Source of the DNA: Smittium culicis
Taxonomy: Eukaryota > Kickxellomycota > Harpellomycetes > Harpellales > Legeriomycetaceae
Direction of reading: 5' to 3'
NCBI GenBank assembly: GCA_001970855.1
Contig: LSSN01000078.1
Coordinates: forward strand, 5,555-17,402
DNA: 11,848 nucleotides
The notes below the pieces were generated by a model. That model worked only from the letters and a program-made list of their open reading frames with translations, searched no databases and had not been told where the DNA came from. Within the stretch, counting starts at the first letter, position 1. Each line of letters begins with the position of its first letter. Positions 8,931 through 11,848 of the stretch are shown here, piece by piece. Position numbers and translations under genes: made by a program.

Positions 8931-9040
8931 TGCGAAATCTGCTAAAAAAATTAAGCTGTCAACAAAATAAATGCGAAGTCTATCAAGTGAATGCGCTGTC
9001 AACAAAATAAATGCGAAATCTATCAAGTGAATGCGTTGTC
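8931..9040. repeat. 40-bp direct tandem repeat, about 2.5 copies
   Basis: Copies start at about 8955 and 8995 with a spacing of exactly 40 bp (GTCAACAAAATAAATGCGAA at 8958 and again at 8998). Each contains TCTATCAAGTGAATGCG. A partial earlier copy (TGCGAAATCT) is seen at 8931. Near-identity of the two full copies implies recent duplication. Confidence 0.9.
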
Positions 9041-9245
9041 AAGAATCTATTTTCCTTTTTGATAGCCGATAACTAATCATTTTTTTTCCTTAGCATGGAT
9101 TCTACGCAGTTAAGCTTTTTTATAAACGCTATTTGGATATAAACTTTCTTTTAAAAAATGGCTTTCGGAGTTTGAATTTTTTTTCTTTTACTTTCCTTTC
9201 CTCATTCTTTCTATTAGAATTATCATCCCTTTCCCATACTCTTAC

Positions 9246-9269
9246 TTTTAATTTTAATTTTAATTTTAA
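9246..9269 (+). repeat. (TTTTAA)4 microsatellite
   Basis: Four perfect hexamers in the leader region of the RNA-binding protein gene. Confidence 0.9.
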
Positions 9270-9570
9270 CAAATTAATATACATCCTATTTTTTATATTC
9301 AACTCCCTCTTAATTTCATTTCAACAATCAACTTTTATTATAATATTCATTAGATACTCTCTCGTACCTATACTTTATCATCATTCACCCATTGATAAAT
9401 ACCATATTTCTACTCCTTTACTCCATACCCCCCCCCTTCAATCATAACCAACACACTCTCTTATCTTTTTCCAAAAACTTCCGCCTATTTATCCCCTTCA
9501 CCACTCACATTTCCTCACCCTCCTCCCCGTCATTTGCATTATAATAATTACATTTAATTTATACTAAAAA

Positions 9571-11666
9571 ATGAAGCCCTCTGACCAAGACCGATCATAT
9601 ATCAAAAATAACGACTTTATCCAAAGAGCCAGATCTGACTCTTTTAATGATTTTAAAAATTTTCCCGATAAAAATAGTATGACTACACACATTACTTCCT
9701 CCTTTTCCCATTTATTCATTCCAAAACTACCTTCAATACCACCCCACCCCTATCAACACAACCTCATACTAATATTTACTTGATTTGTCTCAATTGTTAT
9801 AGAGAGCCGATTAGATAGCTCCTCTCTTCACGACAAAAACGTTTACGTTAGAGGCCTACCTAGCGACTTTACTGACGATGATCTCCAAAGACTAGCTTCT
9901 GAGTACTCTTTTCTCCTCCCTTTAAAATCTTATCTTATTTATTTCACTTTAACACATTTCCCCCTCCATTTTTCATTTTCTATTCTTACATTTTTATCTT
10001 GATATCCACTGATTTAAATCCTAAAATCTATAAAAAAAATGTATTCTATACTTAGATACGGAAATATCACATCAATAAAAACTATTATTAACGAAGATAC
10101 AAAGAAATGTAAAGGATACGGTTTCATAATGTATGAATCCGTCCAACAAGCAGAAAATGCTATAAAGTGTCTAAACAACCTAGGCTACCAAACTTCTTTC
10201 GCAAAAGTACTCCTCCCCTCCCTCTCCCTCTCCCACTAAGCTACCATATTCTTTTAATTATATTTACCATCACTTCTACAACACTCATAATTAACTTGAC
10301 GATACACCAAAATTTTATTCGTTTATCTATTTAAATTAGGACACTTTTAAAAGCAGATTGAAATATTTACAGGACAAAAGCTCAACAAACTTGTACATTT
10401 CTAACTTACCCCCGCACTTTTCTGAATCTGTAAACTAAATATATTTATATTTACACTAAATACTCTCATTTCAATACCATTATCACCTTTATATCACTTT
10501 TTCTCACCTAACTTTCTTCCCATTTCTCACACTCTTTATTTATTAGGACTTGATTGAGCTATTCAACCCACACCAAATACTCTCTGCAAGGATCCTACGT
10601 GAAAATGATTCAAGCAGAAGGGTTGGTTTCGCCAGGTACTTTGATTGATCAAACTTCTAATTAACCTCTTTTTATTTTATTATTACCCCTTTTGAATCAA
10701 TTTTTTCATATCCAATTAATATTGTTATTTAGAATGGCTACCCGTGAAGATGCAGAGCAAATCATTAAAATATTTAATTTGAAAAATATTGAAGGCTGTG
10801 AAGAGCCCCTAAAAGTTAAATTCGCCGATACTAACGAGCAAAAGAAAATTAAAAGATCATCCTTATCAAAACAACCCACTCCCGCTGATGCCCCCATAAT
10901 ATATAGCCCCATTATTGTCTACCAGCCAGGATCTCCCGTTAGTGGATACGCTTATCCAGATAACTATTACGAAAGGTAACTATTATATAAAAAAATTAAT
11001 TATTCACTGCCAATATTTTTTTACATAATATCCTTCCAAAATTTATCATAATTAATCTAATAAATACTTTGCTCCACAATAAAATTTAGGCAAAATTCTC
11101 AAGGACCAAACATGATTCCTACCATCGGATTAGCTTCGCCTGTTTACTACCCTAGCCCTGGATATGCCTCGCCTATTTACTCTTTCCACCCTGGGAGTCC
11201 TAATATGTCACCTCAGCAAATTCCTCAAATATACTCGCCTTATCCCATATACCCCCAAAACAGCAGCAACAATTTTAACAGCCAAAATCAAAACCAGAGC
11301 CAAAGCCAACAATCTAGTTTATCTCAACCTATCAATCAAACCTCTAACCAGAACCAAGGACAATACCAACAAGACAACCAGCAGATCCAAATGCAACTTC
11401 ATCAACAGCAGCAGCAACAGTACGCCCAGCAATACCAGCATCAACAACATTACCAACAACATCAACTCGTAAGAAACCACGATGGAAGTTACAGCCAATA
11501 TAGCCCAGCTCACTCCTATGGCTCCCCTCCACATTTTTCTCACAGCGGATTCTCCTCTCCTGGATACATGTCACCCATATGTCTCTCCCCAAAACCCGTT
11601 TACTCTTCAAACCACTCTTCTGAATCTTATACCAACAATAGAACTAACGAAGAGAAAAAACCTTAA
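9571..11666 (+). CDS. RBMS/MSSP-like RNA-binding protein with two RRMs and a Q/N-rich tail, 7 exons, 451 aa
   Basis: Exons 9571-9676, 9803-9902, 10056-10206, 10340-10429, 10547-10635, 10733-10975 and 11090-11666 join in phase to 1356 nt. Introns are 97-153 nt, all ending TAG. An in-frame TAA lies one codon upstream of the ATG. RRM1 (about residues 47-119) has RNP2 VYVRGL at 49-54 and RNP1 KGYGFIMY at 88-95. RRM2 (about 135-211) has RNP2 LYISNL at 137-142 and RNP1 RRVGFARM at 173-180, ending EEPLKVKFAD. The short linker, the RGLP and SNLP openings and the KFAD..EQKK end match the RBMS/MSSP family, which binds AU-rich RNA and single-stranded DNA; ELAV/Hu proteins are more distant. The tail has Ser-Pro and Tyr-Pro repeats around 268-315, a Gln/Asn-rich prion-like tract at about 316-385, and more Ser-Pro motifs to about 428. 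Such tails often drive granule assembly. Cytoplasmic mRNA regulation is inferred. The exon 4 start has an alternative acceptor at 10373. Confidence 0.92.
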
Positions 11667-11832
11667 CACTCTAGTATTTTTTTTCCGTTTTTGTTTTTGT
11701 TCTTTTTTTTAATTCCCATCCATATTTATATTTTTAGAGTATATATTTTGGACCAAACATAATTATAATATTATTTACTTTTATGAATACGCAGATGGAA
11801 AAGACTCAATATACATGACCATCTGGATTAAA

Positions 11833-11843
11833 AATAAAATAAA
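11833..11843 (+). terminator. Overlapping AATAAA polyadenylation signals
   Basis: Two overlapping AATAAA hexamers occur at 11833-11838 and 11838-11843, about 167 nt past the stop codon of the RNA-binding protein gene. T-rich sequence at about 11676-11712 lies between. They are the best candidates for its poly(A) signal; the cleavage site would fall outside the window. Confidence 0.55.
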
Positions 11844-11848
11844 AGTTT

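Larger units (their letters stand above)
8629..9570 (+). promoter_or_regulatory. C/T-rich upstream region and 5' leader of the RNA-binding protein gene
   Basis: No gene is supported here. The plus strand becomes strongly pyrimidine-rich toward the start codon: the 60 bases from 9481 hold 28 C and 3 G. It includes a C9 run at 9428-9436 and a (TTTTAA)4 repeat at 9246-9269. A TATA-like TATAAT lies at about 9539-9544 and the start codon has an A-rich context. An open frame at 9133-9447 is a low-complexity by-product. The region presumably carries the promoter and 5' untranslated region; exact start sites cannot be read from sequence. Confidence 0.5.

Noticed and set aside
9133..9447. Open frame of 104 codons upstream of the RNA-binding protein gene
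   Set aside because: The product is Phe/Leu/Ser-rich low complexity produced by pyrimidine-rich DNA and a TTTTAA repeat; it has no domain and no plausible splice link to the gene.
11319..11610. Two minus-strand open frames opposite the last exon of the RNA-binding protein gene
   Set aside because: They are shadows of the repetitive Gln/Asn codons on the plus strand.

Overview
This is AT-rich eukaryotic DNA, most likely from a fungus, with two intron-bearing protein genes, remnants of a DIRS-like retrotransposon, and long gene-poor spacers. The evidence for a fungus is a probable EFM2-type elongation-factor methyltransferase and a two-RRM RBMS-like protein, eight short introns (97-222 nt) that all end in TAG, and a tyrosine-recombinase retroelement. 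A lineage outside Saccharomyces-type yeasts, perhaps an early-diverging fungus, is inference. No tRNA, rRNA, CRISPR or bacterial-type operon was seen.

Left edge (1-1960): after a run of 19 G at the contig end, the minus strand holds a decayed DIRS-like element. In minus-strand order it has the end of a reverse transcriptase, an RNase H, the post-RNase H segment with a DLFAS motif, and a tyrosine recombinase cut off by the contig edge. Frameshifts and internal stops show it is dead.

1961-2605 is an AT-rich spacer. 2606-4440 (minus) is a three-exon gene for a 471-residue Efm2-like protein-lysine methyltransferase, with clean splice phases and a clear SAM-binding motif.

4441-7250 is a strongly G-rich-over-C, T-tract-filled spacer with no convincing gene. 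7250-8500 is compositionally balanced and holds decayed coding-like frames on the minus strand, possibly fragments of another retroelement. Three short tandem-repeat arrays lie in or near it (7357-7465, 8501-8628, 8931-9040).

9041-9570 is a C/T-rich leader of the right-hand gene. 9571-11666 (plus) is a seven-exon gene for a 451-residue RNA-binding protein with two RRMs of RBMS/MSSP type and a Ser-Pro, Gln/Asn-rich tail, followed by an AATAAA signal at 11833.

The two genes diverge from the central spacer, and strand composition flips between them: G exceeds C on the plus strand to the left, C greatly exceeds G to the right. Both genes plausibly act after transcription (elongation-factor methylation; mRNA binding), but nothing shows that they work together.
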